Shown: one piece after another, positions 6,435 to 13,255 of the stretch
Layout of the letters: each line of letters opens with the position of its first letter
How positions within the stretch are numbered: the first letter of the stretch is position 1
Assembly: GCA_937944065.1 (NCBI GenBank)
Contig: CALDZS010000065.1
Coordinates: forward strand, 1-13,255
Direction: 5' to 3'
DNA length: 13,255 bases
DNA from: an uncultured Amylibacter sp.
GTDB lineage: Bacteria; Pseudomonadota; Alphaproteobacteria; Rhodobacterales; Rhodobacteraceae
Notes under the pieces: generated by a model
Databases searched by the model: none
What the model was told of the DNA's origin: nothing
What the model saw: the letters and a program-made list of their open reading frames with translations, nothing else
Made by a program: the position numbers and the translations under genes

Positions 6435-7583
6435 ATGACTGCAAGTTCACCCCAAAAGTCACGTATGGTTTGGCTGGATTGTTTACGATTGATCGCCGGC
6501 GTATCCATGGTTGGCCTTCATGCGTCGTCAGACGTAAACGGCCAACCATTTACAGACTTTGAACCGATCGAACGTGCGGGACCCGTTCTATTTCGCGCAG
6601 TCATCTATATGGCACGTACAGAGCTGTTTATAATCATATCGCTATTCCTGCTTGCAATGTCGTTGGACCGACGTCCGCGCGGGTATTTCGCGACGGTGAT
6701 CGAACAGGCAAAACGGTTGTTGCTTCCATTCGCGTTTTGGGTCGTATTCTATGCCTTCTACCGTTTGATCAAAGCCAGCTATTTTGGATATAGCGACGCG
6801 ATCTTGGTGCAGTTGGGATCTGGATGGCATTGGCTGTCGTATTTCATATTGGGCTCGGTCCAATATCACATGCACTTTTTGCCAACGCTGTTCGGTCTGG
6901 TCTTGCTGTTTCCATTGTACCGCATGGCTGTGAATGCCCCATGGATCGGGGTGATTGTGCTGTTGTGCCTGTTTGCAAAGCGCGAAACCGATATCGCCCT
7001 TTACACCCATTTATCTGGAAGTGATGGTTTTGGTTATCTTGTCAGGGGGGTGAAGATTCTGACCTATGCTGGTTACGGCGTTATCGCGGCAAGTTTCTAT
7101 GGGCTGCTTAAAAAAAGCCTAGGCGTGGAAGACTGGCGCGCGCTTGGCACGTTGGCTGGTTTCGTCATTCTGTTGTTGTTTATGATTAAACTTGTCTATT
7201 CTTACAAAGTCATCTTGGCAGGGAACTGGCAGTATGCATATGACCCAGCTTACTGGGCCGACTATTTAATGCCTGTGGCCTTGTTTGCGCTCTTCATGTC
7301 TTTGAAAGACATTCGCTGGCCCAGCGCAATTGGTCGCGTTGCCCCCTATAGTTTCGGCATCTATCTGGTACATCCCATATTTCTGGACCTTTTGGAGATT
7401 GCCCTTTGGGGTAGGCAAATGTCGCCATCCGTATTTGTGTTTATCAAAGTGATGCTCGCCATCAGTCTGACCAGTATTGCGGTATTCCATTTGGCGCGGT
7501 CGCCCAAATTTGCCTGGACAATCGGTATGGGGCCGTTCCCACGTTTACATTTTCTAAGGGCTCTTGGGGCATACCAGCCTTGA
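6435..7583 (+). CDS. Membrane acyltransferase, acyltransferase 3 family
   Basis: Integral membrane O-acyltransferase of the type that adds acetyl, succinyl or similar groups to cell-surface glycans (family knowledge; WecH-, OafA- and OpgC-like proteins). The protein is 382 residues with about ten membrane segments. Family marks are WLDCLRLIAGVSMVGLHA near the N-terminus (R18 and conserved H29), WHWLSYFILG and HMHFLPTLFGLVLLFPLY mid-protein, and the C-terminal SFGIYLVHPIFLDLL. The ATG at 6435 is chosen because AAAGG lies about 7 bases upstream. An in-frame TTG at 6381 would add 18 unconvincing residues. The donor and acceptor cannot be told from sequence. It is followed after 37 bases by the STAS gene, so co-transcription is likely. 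A role in modifying a glycan linked to the downstream DUF3131 cluster is a guess. Confidence 0.88.
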   Translation: MTASSPQKSRMVWLDCLRLIAGVSMVGLHASSDVNGQPFTDFEPIERAGPVLFRAVIYMARTELFIIISLFLLAMSLDRRPRGYFATVIEQAKRLLLPFAFWVVFYAFYRLIKASYFGYSDAILVQLGSGWHWLSYFILGSVQYHMHFLPTLFGLVLLFPLYRMAVNAPWIGVIVLLCLFAKRETDIALYTHLSGSDGFGYLVRGVKILTYAGYGVIAASFYGLLKKSLGVEDWRALGTLAGFVILLLFMIKLVYSYKVILAGNWQYAYDPAYWADYLMPVALFALFMSLKDIRWPSAIGRVAPYSFGIYLVHPIFLDLLEIALWGRQMSPSVFVFIKVMLAISLTSIAVFHLARSPKFAWTIGMGPFPRLHFLRALGAYQP

Positions 7584-7620
7584 CGGGTCTGACGGTCAGC
7601 CGTTTCACGAGGAGAGTAAG

Positions 7621-7968
7621 ATGAAAATTGATGTATCGCATCACGGGGATTTAACGGTCGCAAAACTGTGCGAGGCGCGGCTAGATGCGGCGATGGCGGT
7701 TCGATTCAAAGACGCCCTAAAAAGCGTTGTGGACGAAGGCGCCAATTACATGGTTTTGGATATGGCGGAAATTAACTTTATGGATAGTTCAGGGTTGGGC
7801 GCGGTTGTGGCCCATATGAAATATATGGGGGCAGACCGAAAATTTGAAATTGCGGGCCTGACCCCAACGGTCGAGAAGGTGTTCAAACTGACGCGTATGG
7901 ACAATGTCTTCAAAATTCATGCCAGTGCCGATGAAGCCATCTCTCAAGATGTGCAAGCAGCAGGGTAG
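7621..7968 (+). CDS. STAS-domain anti-sigma factor antagonist (RsbV/SpoIIAA/RbaV-like)
   Basis: 115-residue single STAS domain protein, the standard size for an anti-anti-sigma factor. The unphosphorylated form binds a kinase-type anti-sigma factor and frees sigma. The phosphorylation motif is NFMDSSGLGAVV. S56 aligns with the phosphorylated Ser58 of Bacillus SpoIIAA. The rest fits the fold: VSHHGDLTVAKLCEARLDAA, then YMVLDMAEIN, then TPTVEKVFKLTRMDNVFKI. The ATG at 7621 has GAGGAG at 7609-7614, about 6 bases upstream. The TTG at 7564 lies inside the acyltransferase end and is disfavoured. The cognate kinase follows 8 bases after the stop. The pair resembles RbaV/RbaW of Rhodobacter capsulatus, a known partner-switching set affecting gene transfer agent production. 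Orthology is not proven here. Confidence 0.94.
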   Translation: MKIDVSHHGDLTVAKLCEARLDAAMAVRFKDALKSVVDEGANYMVLDMAEINFMDSSGLGAVVAHMKYMGADRKFEIAGLTPTVEKVFKLTRMDNVFKIHASADEAISQDVQAAG

Positions 7969-7976
7969 TACAGCCT

Positions 7977-8426
7977 TTGCAACTTAACCCCGATCCGCTG
8001 GCGCAGGCCAACTATGTTACCAGCATAAACTCTATTCAAAGCGAAGTGACTGATACGGTTCGGGTCGTAGAAGCATGGCTGTCTGACAATCAAATTCCTG
8101 ACGATTACATCGGCAACATCGCCTTGGTTTTGGCCGAGGCGATGAACAATGTAATCGAGCATGCCTTTGCCTATTCCAAGACGGGAACAATCGATCTGAA
8201 CCTTTGGTCGACTGGAAATGATGTGATCTTCAAATTGTCTGACAACGGATCCGCCATGGCGGGGCTTCCAAAGAAAAAGAAAATGGATGGGCATTTGAAT
8301 GCACTCGAGGAACTGCCTGAAGGTGGGTTCGGATGGTTCTTGATTCACTCGCTAAGCAAGGAATTAGAGTATGAACGTAATGGCACACAAAACGAATTAA
8401 CCATTCGCGTGTCTTCAACTGAATAG
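7977..8426 (+). CDS. Anti-sigma factor serine kinase (RsbW/SpoIIAB/RbaW-like HATPase)
   Basis: 149-residue GHKL-type ATPase, the partner of the STAS protein just upstream. Such proteins bind sigma and phosphorylate the antagonist on serine. Motifs: N-box VLAEAMNNVIEHAF (E54, N58, H62), G1-type LSDNGSAM (D89, G91), and G2-type PEGGFGWFLIHSLS (G116-G119). The C-terminal strand ELTIRVSS is typical. There is no in-frame ATG before residue 56, which lies in the N-box, so the start is almost certainly the TTG at 7977. It is preceded by AGGG at 7962-7965, near the STAS stop, so translation may depend on coupling to the STAS gene. No sigma factor or PP2C phosphatase gene is present in the window. Confidence 0.9.
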   Translation: MQLNPDPLAQANYVTSINSIQSEVTDTVRVVEAWLSDNQIPDDYIGNIALVLAEAMNNVIEHAFAYSKTGTIDLNLWSTGNDVIFKLSDNGSAMAGLPKKKKMDGHLNALEELPEGGFGWFLIHSLSKELEYERNGTQNELTIRVSSTE

Positions 8427-8554
8427 GTCGTTGAAATCAATTTTATCTAATTTTTGTGAAACTGGTTATTCAAATTATCCCTTAGTTTACAAACTCGTTC
8501 TATCAAAAAGCAACACACGCAAAGATGCGGAACTTGCAGATTGGTTTTTGGTAA

Positions 8555-10375
8555 ATGTCCTTAAAAATTGGTAAATTGGCTGTTATCGTCGTTGGTGGCG
8601 CGCTGCTTTCTGGGGCTCTTAGCGGCGCCATTTATCTTGGTGACGCGGTGGGTGAAACCGTGAACCTGAATAATCAAAATCAAGCTTTGAAACAAAAAAT
8701 TGCGGCGCAGTCGGCCATGCGCGAAAATGTTTCTGAAGAGTTCTTGAAGAACAATCCCGAATATTCAGCACTCGATGATGCCACGGATGAAACCGCAAGT
8801 GGATTTCAAATCCGAAATGTACTGAACCGGGCACCCGAAGCTGACGTTGACATTGAAAACTTACCAAATCTTTTGCGCGGATCATTGCCGCCTCAAACTA
8901 TGAGCACGGTTTACGAGAAGGCGAAACGGGTTGGCGCGCCGCGTATGTGCGAAATGCCCGAAGACTATTTCGAAACAAACAATCTGTTCGATGACGCGGT
9001 GCCAGCGGGGTATTCTGACGATAATAGTTATGTACGTCGTTATCGCCCGCGCCGTGGTTTCCTAAACGAGCGCGAGATGCAAGCGGCCAAAGTTGCCTGG
9101 ACATATTTCGAAACCTTTACGCAAGAAACAACGGGTCTGGCGAATTCAGTGGGTGGGTATCCATCAACGACACTGTGGGATACGGCATCATACGTTTCAG
9201 GCTTGGTTGCAGCATACGAGCTGTGCTTGATCGAAAAACCAGAATTCGATAAGCGGCTTTTAAAGCTTTTGACCACGTTCAGAGGGTTGAAACTGTTTCG
9301 TAATGAGCTGCCGAACAAAGTGTATCACACAAAAACTGGCGAGCAGGTCAACTATGCAAACAAGCCAGGCGAAATTGGTTATTCATCCTTGGATATTGGG
9401 CGGTTTCTTGTCTGGATGCGCATTTGTCGCAATCGATATCCACACCTTGCAAACACGATAGACAACATGTTGTTACGTTGGGATTTTTCCAAAGTGATTG
9501 ACGAAGACGGTGTCATGTACGGTACAGCCGTCGATAAGGAAACGAAGGAAACAATCTACGTTCAAGAAGGACGTTTAGGGTACGAGGAATATGCGGCCAA
9601 GGGATTCGCTCTTTGGGGATTTAAACCCTATTTTGCACATCGGGCCGAGCCGTATTTAACAACAAATATCTTCGACGTTCGCGTGCCATACGATGGTCGC
9701 GATCCGCGAATTTTTCATTCCCAGAACTATGTCGTCACCGAGTCATATATGCTGGACGGGTTAGAGTTGAACTGGGATTTGCCGCATGATGATGTGACAT
9801 CTGATCAAGTGCATTCTGATGGCTGGCGCGCAGAGTTTGCAGACCGCATCTATCAAGTTCAGCACAATCGGTTCGAACGTGAAGGATATATGACTGCGCG
9901 ATCTGAACACAATGTCAAAGGCCCACCATATTTTACTTATGATACGATATTTTCGGACGGTTATCCCTGGAATACAGTTACCCCACGTGGCGATTACTCT
10001 CCGGATCATGCCGCCATCGCAACCAAGGCGGCCTTCGGCCTGTGGTCGCTGTGGGACACTTATTATACCGATATCTTATATGAAGCAGTGATCGAATTGT
10101 ATGATCCAGAACGTGGATTCTACGAAGGCCTGTATGAAGGTGGCACGGGTCATATTGAAATTCAGACGGCCAATAATAACGGTATTTTGCTGGCTTCATT
10201 GTTACACAAAGTACAAGGGCGCCTTTTGACACCTGGATCAGATAGATCCGAAGTTTGGTACACCAGATACCGCGACCGCGATGTACGCATTCGGCGTAAG
10301 TTACCCGATCCACCGCAACGTAAAGACTGGCTGCCTGCCTATCGCCATCCCGCCCAATTGGAGGAAACTCAGTGA
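8555..10375 (+). CDS. Membrane-anchored DUF3131 domain protein
   Basis: 606-residue protein with one N-terminal membrane anchor (about residues 8-28, AVIVVGGALLSGALSGAIYLG), a short polar heptad-like stretch (35-60) and a probable periplasmic body. The DUF3131 domain starts near residue 173. It shows AWTYFETFTQETTGLANSVGGYPSTTLWD (W208, D209), a leucine-rich helix pair, LPNKVYHT, YSSLDIGRFLVWM, then YVQEGRLGYEEYAAKGFALWGF, ending near IEIQTANNNGILLASLLH. DUF3131 is thought to be an alpha/alpha-barrel related to glycoamylase-like domains. Any glycan substrate is inferred. The usual length is mostly domain, so residues 60-170 form an extra unrecognised region. The ATG at 8555 has only a weak ribosome binding site. 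The preceding 128 bases are AT-rich and probably hold a promoter, but I could not fix one. The gene overlaps the next by 4 bases. Confidence 0.88.
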   Translation: MSLKIGKLAVIVVGGALLSGALSGAIYLGDAVGETVNLNNQNQALKQKIAAQSAMRENVSEEFLKNNPEYSALDDATDETASGFQIRNVLNRAPEADVDIENLPNLLRGSLPPQTMSTVYEKAKRVGAPRMCEMPEDYFETNNLFDDAVPAGYSDDNSYVRRYRPRRGFLNEREMQAAKVAWTYFETFTQETTGLANSVGGYPSTTLWDTASYVSGLVAAYELCLIEKPEFDKRLLKLLTTFRGLKLFRNELPNKVYHTKTGEQVNYANKPGEIGYSSLDIGRFLVWMRICRNRYPHLANTIDNMLLRWDFSKVIDEDGVMYGTAVDKETKETIYVQEGRLGYEEYAAKGFALWGFKPYFAHRAEPYLTTNIFDVRVPYDGRDPRIFHSQNYVVTESYMLDGLELNWDLPHDDVTSDQVHSDGWRAEFADRIYQVQHNRFEREGYMTARSEHNVKGPPYFTYDTIFSDGYPWNTVTPRGDYSPDHAAIATKAAFGLWSLWDTYYTDILYEAVIELYDPERGFYEGLYEGGTGHIEIQTANNNGILLASLLHKVQGRLLTPGSDRSEVWYTRYRDRDVRIRRKLPDPPQRKDWLPAYRHPAQLEETQ

Positions 10376-12054
10376 CCAAGATCAAAACAAGCCTAGCCGC
10401 AATGGTATTACTTGCCTTGGGCGCACCCGTACAAACCCAAACGCAAGCGCCTGCTGAATTTGAAGAGGCCGTTGCAATCATTGACACGGCCATTCTGTTT
10501 GCCATTGGTGCACGAGAGGCAGAACAAGCGTTACGTGGGTCTTTCGGGTGGCCAACCTTTCAAGAAGGGTTCGTGGAAAGCGTCTATTTTAGATTTGACC
10601 CAGATGGCTATGCACGGTTTAGCAGCAGCCCGCGTCTTGATGAAGACGTGTTCGAGGTGCAATGCGCAGCCGGCTCGGCGGCGTGTCTGGCAAAGAAGCA
10701 GGGTATCGACATTGGCTTAACGCCAGAGGGTCGTATTCAACTTCGGTTTCCTGGCATTACCCCAAATGACACGTTTTTCGTGTCGGATCGAAAAACGGAA
10801 CTGCCTTTGCCGCCCAGTATTCTCGAGCCTTTGGACGCGCGATTGGAGACCTTGCTTGCTTCGGGTGGCGAGCTGATAATCAAGCGAGAACTAGAGGTCA
10901 TTCAACGGATCAGTTTGTCAGGATTTTCCGCTGTGACAACCTATCTTAGATGGATCGCGCAGCAACAATCCCCGCGTGTATTTCCAAGGGGCTGGCCCGT
11001 TCCAGCGCAATCACAGGTTCAAAATGTTTCTGGTCTAACCCAACCGAACAGTTGGGCGTCAGGTAACGCCGCACCGCAGGTGTCCCAGACCACGTGGGAT
11101 GCGCAATTAAGTCAACGAAACCAACAATTCATATCGGGTCAACAACTCCAGCAGCGCCAACTAGCCACAAATGGTGGATTTTTGGCACCGGCGCCAAACA
11201 CCGTTGCGCAGACTCAGCTAGAAGCAAATTTTCGCGCCTTACAGGCAGAAGTTGAGCTGTTGCGTGGCCAAGCTGCACAGCCGCCAACCAGCGGTGTTGG
11301 ATCATCTTGGCCTCAGCGGCAGGCAAACCCCGCTCAAGATCAGCATTCGCAAAGTCTGGACGCCAGTCAAAGCTTTGCAGAACAAGCACGAGCGCGAAAC
11401 CTACAACAACCCGATCCTCAGTTTGGGCAACCAAACTTACAACAAAATGGACAGCAAGGTTTCAACTCTCAGAGTGGATTTCCGAACTGGTCACAACAAA
11501 GCAATTCAACGGATTACGGAATGCAATCCGAGGTTATGAGTGCTGTTAGGGATGTCAACGAACGTTTGCAAAGGCTCGAATACAGCCTTGCGCTGTTCCA
11601 AGGGGAAATATCGGCAAAACTAGATGTTTTATGGGCAACCTCCTCGATTGCCGGTACCAATGCTGCGCCAAACTGGCAGGAGCGACCCGTGCAATTGCAA
11701 ACACCAAACCTTCCATCCGCATTTCCAAAACAAATCGCGCCTTCATCTGAAAACGAGCGATTGAAAGCCTTAGAAAACTTATTGATGCAACGGTTGAACG
11801 GTGCTCCAAATACCAGCAACATGCTGCCCGAAATAAGCAATGCCACGGCGCCTGGAACCGTAAATCTGGATCAATCTCTTGTCGAAGACTTGCTCACAAG
11901 TTTGGATAGCGCTCCTGCCAGTCCGGAGGAGACACCGTCCGCGCCGACTACCGATAACACCGCAAAGCCAGAAGAATTCGTGACTTTGTCAGAGTATCTG
12001 AACCGGGTTTTGAAATCAGAAAGCGCAAGTTCGAATGATCCGTCAGCAAATTAA
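10372..12054 (+). CDS. Exported Gln/Asn/Pro-rich protein of unknown function
   Basis: 560 residues; not a family I recognise. The signal peptide is about residues 1-22 (KIKTSLAAMVLLALGAPVQT), so the protein is periplasmic or secreted. Residues 25-200 look globular, with FRFDPDGYARFSSSP and two close cysteines (C98, C105) that could form a disulfide. Residues about 205-385 are low-complexity, rich in Gln, Asn, Ser and Pro, interrupted by a short coiled-coil-like helix (LEANFRALQAEVELLRGQ, 283-300). A second helix with heptad character follows at 387-420 (EVMSAVRDVNERLQRLEYSLALFQ) and a third at 460-477. The C-terminus is acidic and Ser/Pro/Thr-rich. The start is GTG at 10372, overlapping the DUF3131 stop (GTGA), with GGAGG 7 bases upstream, so the two are translationally coupled. 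It could be a scaffold, adaptor or secreted substrate of the ABC exporter that follows. Confidence 0.85.
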   Translation: MTKIKTSLAAMVLLALGAPVQTQTQAPAEFEEAVAIIDTAILFAIGAREAEQALRGSFGWPTFQEGFVESVYFRFDPDGYARFSSSPRLDEDVFEVQCAAGSAACLAKKQGIDIGLTPEGRIQLRFPGITPNDTFFVSDRKTELPLPPSILEPLDARLETLLASGGELIIKRELEVIQRISLSGFSAVTTYLRWIAQQQSPRVFPRGWPVPAQSQVQNVSGLTQPNSWASGNAAPQVSQTTWDAQLSQRNQQFISGQQLQQRQLATNGGFLAPAPNTVAQTQLEANFRALQAEVELLRGQAAQPPTSGVGSSWPQRQANPAQDQHSQSLDASQSFAEQARARNLQQPDPQFGQPNLQQNGQQGFNSQSGFPNWSQQSNSTDYGMQSEVMSAVRDVNERLQRLEYSLALFQGEISAKLDVLWATSSIAGTNAAPNWQERPVQLQTPNLPSAFPKQIAPSSENERLKALENLLMQRLNGAPNTSNMLPEISNATAPGTVNLDQSLVEDLLTSLDSAPASPEETPSAPTTDNTAKPEEFVTLSEYLNRVLKSESASSNDPSAN

Positions 12055-12093
12055 CGGGCCCCGAATTTTTATGGCCCAATGTAGGAACAAGAT

Positions 12094-13255
12094 ATGACCA
12101 ATACTATTCGTAACGCTGGCCTGAGTGGCACGTCAGAAGCAAATCTGGCGCGCGGGCTTCTTGATATTCTCGCGGCAAAGACAGAACGACCTGAAAGGTT
12201 GGATCAAACACCACCGTCTTGGGTTCGGTTTATTTCTGGCAGCTTGGGATTTTTCTCGAGCACGTTGTCGCTGGTAATCCCTGCGATTATCCTATTGGTC
12301 GTAGATCGGCTTATTCCTTCCGAAAATAATACATCCTTGTTGTCATTGTTCGGGTTGGGAATGGGTATTATCGTATCGGTCTGCCTAATAGATCTGATGC
12401 GCATGCGGGCCTTGGAACGTTACTACGTAAATGTTCGCGGATTGGTATTATATCAAGACAGTTGTTTTGCTGTGTTCTGGGTATTTGGCATAGCGTTCTT
12501 GCACCCCTTATTGCCGGTTGTTCCCATTGCTGCCGCCTGCTGTTTGTTGGGGCTTTGGCTGTCTAGAAAGCCACAATCTGTGACAGCACAGGCAACGTCT
12601 GCGCATGATCTAAAGGACCCGCTGCTTGTCGAGGCGGTCGGGTTGGGGCCTGCTTACATTAACAAAGCTACACTCGGGGAGATACGCGCCGAGGACCAGC
12701 CTGATTTTCAAACTATCGGGCAAACGTCTTGGTTACATCTCGTCCAGTTCAGTGCGGTTTTGTCCAGTGTAATCTTGACGGCAACGCTGCATATATCTGG
12801 GGCGATTTCCTTGGGTACAATGATTGCAGTCATTTTCTTGAACCAATTCGTTGTGTCTGCCTTTGTGCGTTTTTTCCAAGTTCAATCTTTAAAACCACCT
12901 CGCCTAGACTTGGGCGGGCTTAGTTTAGGTGAAGGTAGCGGGAACGCGGACGAAACGCCAAAGCTGCAAGACAATGATGATTTGGTCATGCTGCAAATTG
13001 AGAAGCTTGAAACATCGAGTTTTGCACCTTTCTCGGCTGACTTGTTCCAAGGCCTGTGCTTAGCGTTGATTGGTCCTTCGGGATCCGGAAAGTCAGAAAT
13101 TTTGCGCGCGATCTCGACGGGCGAATTTGACGAAGGTAAGATCAGTTACAAGGGACGCAATTGGGGCCGCAATCATGGTCGTATGAGCTCGTTAAGCTAT
13201 GCCCCGCCAAAACCTGTTTTGTTGGATGGCACAGTGGTAGAGAACGTAACCTGTT
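12094..13255 (+). CDS. ABC exporter of the type I secretion (PrtD-like) class, 3' end cut by window edge
   Basis: 387 codons are visible and the frame is open to the edge. The membrane domain matches type I secretion ABC exporters: LVIPAIILLVVDRLIPSENN (60-79, cf. the family YDRVIP motif), LYQDSCFAVFWVFGIAFLHPLLPVVP (119-144), and SGAISLGTMIAVIFLNQFVVSAF (235-257). An ATP-binding domain begins near 298 with Walker A GPSGSGKS (327-334). LSYAPPKPVLLDGTVVEN (367-384) is the Q-loop region, but the expected glutamine is P372. Between the VDRLIP and LYQDS segments only about 45 residues are present, shorter than I expect for the family, so the membrane domain appears compacted. There is no C39 peptidase domain. 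The ATG at 12094 has AGGA about 7 bases upstream. Signature motif, Walker B and H-loop lie outside the window. The substrate is unknown. Confidence 0.85.
   Translation, partial: MTNTIRNAGLSGTSEANLARGLLDILAAKTERPERLDQTPPSWVRFISGSLGFFSSTLSLVIPAIILLVVDRLIPSENNTSLLSLFGLGMGIIVSVCLIDLMRMRALERYYVNVRGLVLYQDSCFAVFWVFGIAFLHPLLPVVPIAAACCLLGLWLSRKPQSVTAQATSAHDLKDPLLVEAVGLGPAYINKATLGEIRAEDQPDFQTIGQTSWLHLVQFSAVLSSVILTATLHISGAISLGTMIAVIFLNQFVVSAFVRFFQVQSLKPPRLDLGGLSLGEGSGNADETPKLQDNDDLVMLQIEKLETSSFAPFSADLFQGLCLALIGPSGSGKSEILRAISTGEFDEGKISYKGRNWGRNHGRMSSLSYAPPKPVLLDGTVVENVTC

Noticed and set aside
9978..10505. Minus-strand 175-codon open frame over the DUF3131 / Gln-rich gene junction
   Set aside because: It is antisense to two well-supported coding regions, and its composition is not protein-like.
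12056..12077. GGGCC/GGCCC hairpin between the Gln-rich protein gene and the ABC exporter gene
   Set aside because: The 5-bp stem has a 12-base loop and no T tract after it, so it is not supported as a terminator.
12071..12097. Tiny 8-codon open frame whose TGA overlaps the exporter ATG, a possible leader peptide
   Set aside because: It has no ribosome binding site in front, and a frame this short is expected by chance.
12204..12404. Minus-strand 66-codon open frame within the ABC exporter gene
   Set aside because: It is a shadow of the membrane-domain coding frame on the opposite strand and has no recognisable domain.

Overview
The window looks like chromosomal DNA from a marine alphaproteobacterium of the Rhodobacterales (Roseobacter) type. 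This is inferred from protein style (ThiB, chorismate synthase, an RbaV/RbaW-like pair, a PrtD-type ABC exporter), moderate GC and mostly compact gene spacing. No RNA genes, CRISPR arrays, transposases or integrases are visible. No stretch over 300 bases lacks a gene.

Layout. (1) Bases 1-1919, minus strand: a thiamine uptake operon with a TPP riboswitch, thiB and the start of thiP, which runs off the left edge. (2) 2013-3113, plus strand: aroC, divergent from the thiamine operon and followed by a small hairpin. (3) 3156-4384, minus strand: an EamA-family transporter and an HU-type DNA-binding protein, separated by a strong intrinsic terminator. (4) 4550-6284, minus strand: a translationally coupled pair encoding an exported OmpA-type peptidoglycan-binding protein and an exported caspase-like protein with an intact His/Cys dyad. 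(5) 6435-8426, plus strand: a membrane acyltransferase, a STAS anti-sigma antagonist and a serine-kinase-type anti-sigma factor (RsbV/RsbW, RbaV/RbaW style). (6) 8555-13255, plus strand: a membrane-anchored DUF3131 protein, a large exported Gln-rich protein of unknown family, and a 5'-complete ABC exporter cut by the right edge.

The first half is housekeeping: thiamine import under TPP control, chorismate synthesis, nucleoid protein. The second half is the accessory part. The DUF3131 gene overlaps the Gln-rich protein gene by 4 bases, and the ABC exporter gene follows after 39 bases, so the three probably act together at the envelope. DUF3131 is related to glycoamylase-like domains, so a link to surface glycan processing or export is a reasonable guess but unproven. 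The ABC protein resembles type I secretion exporters but has a shortened membrane domain and a proline where the Q-loop glutamine is expected. This three-gene set is the best candidate for an undescribed system. The second candidate is the coupled periplasmic caspase/OmpA pair.
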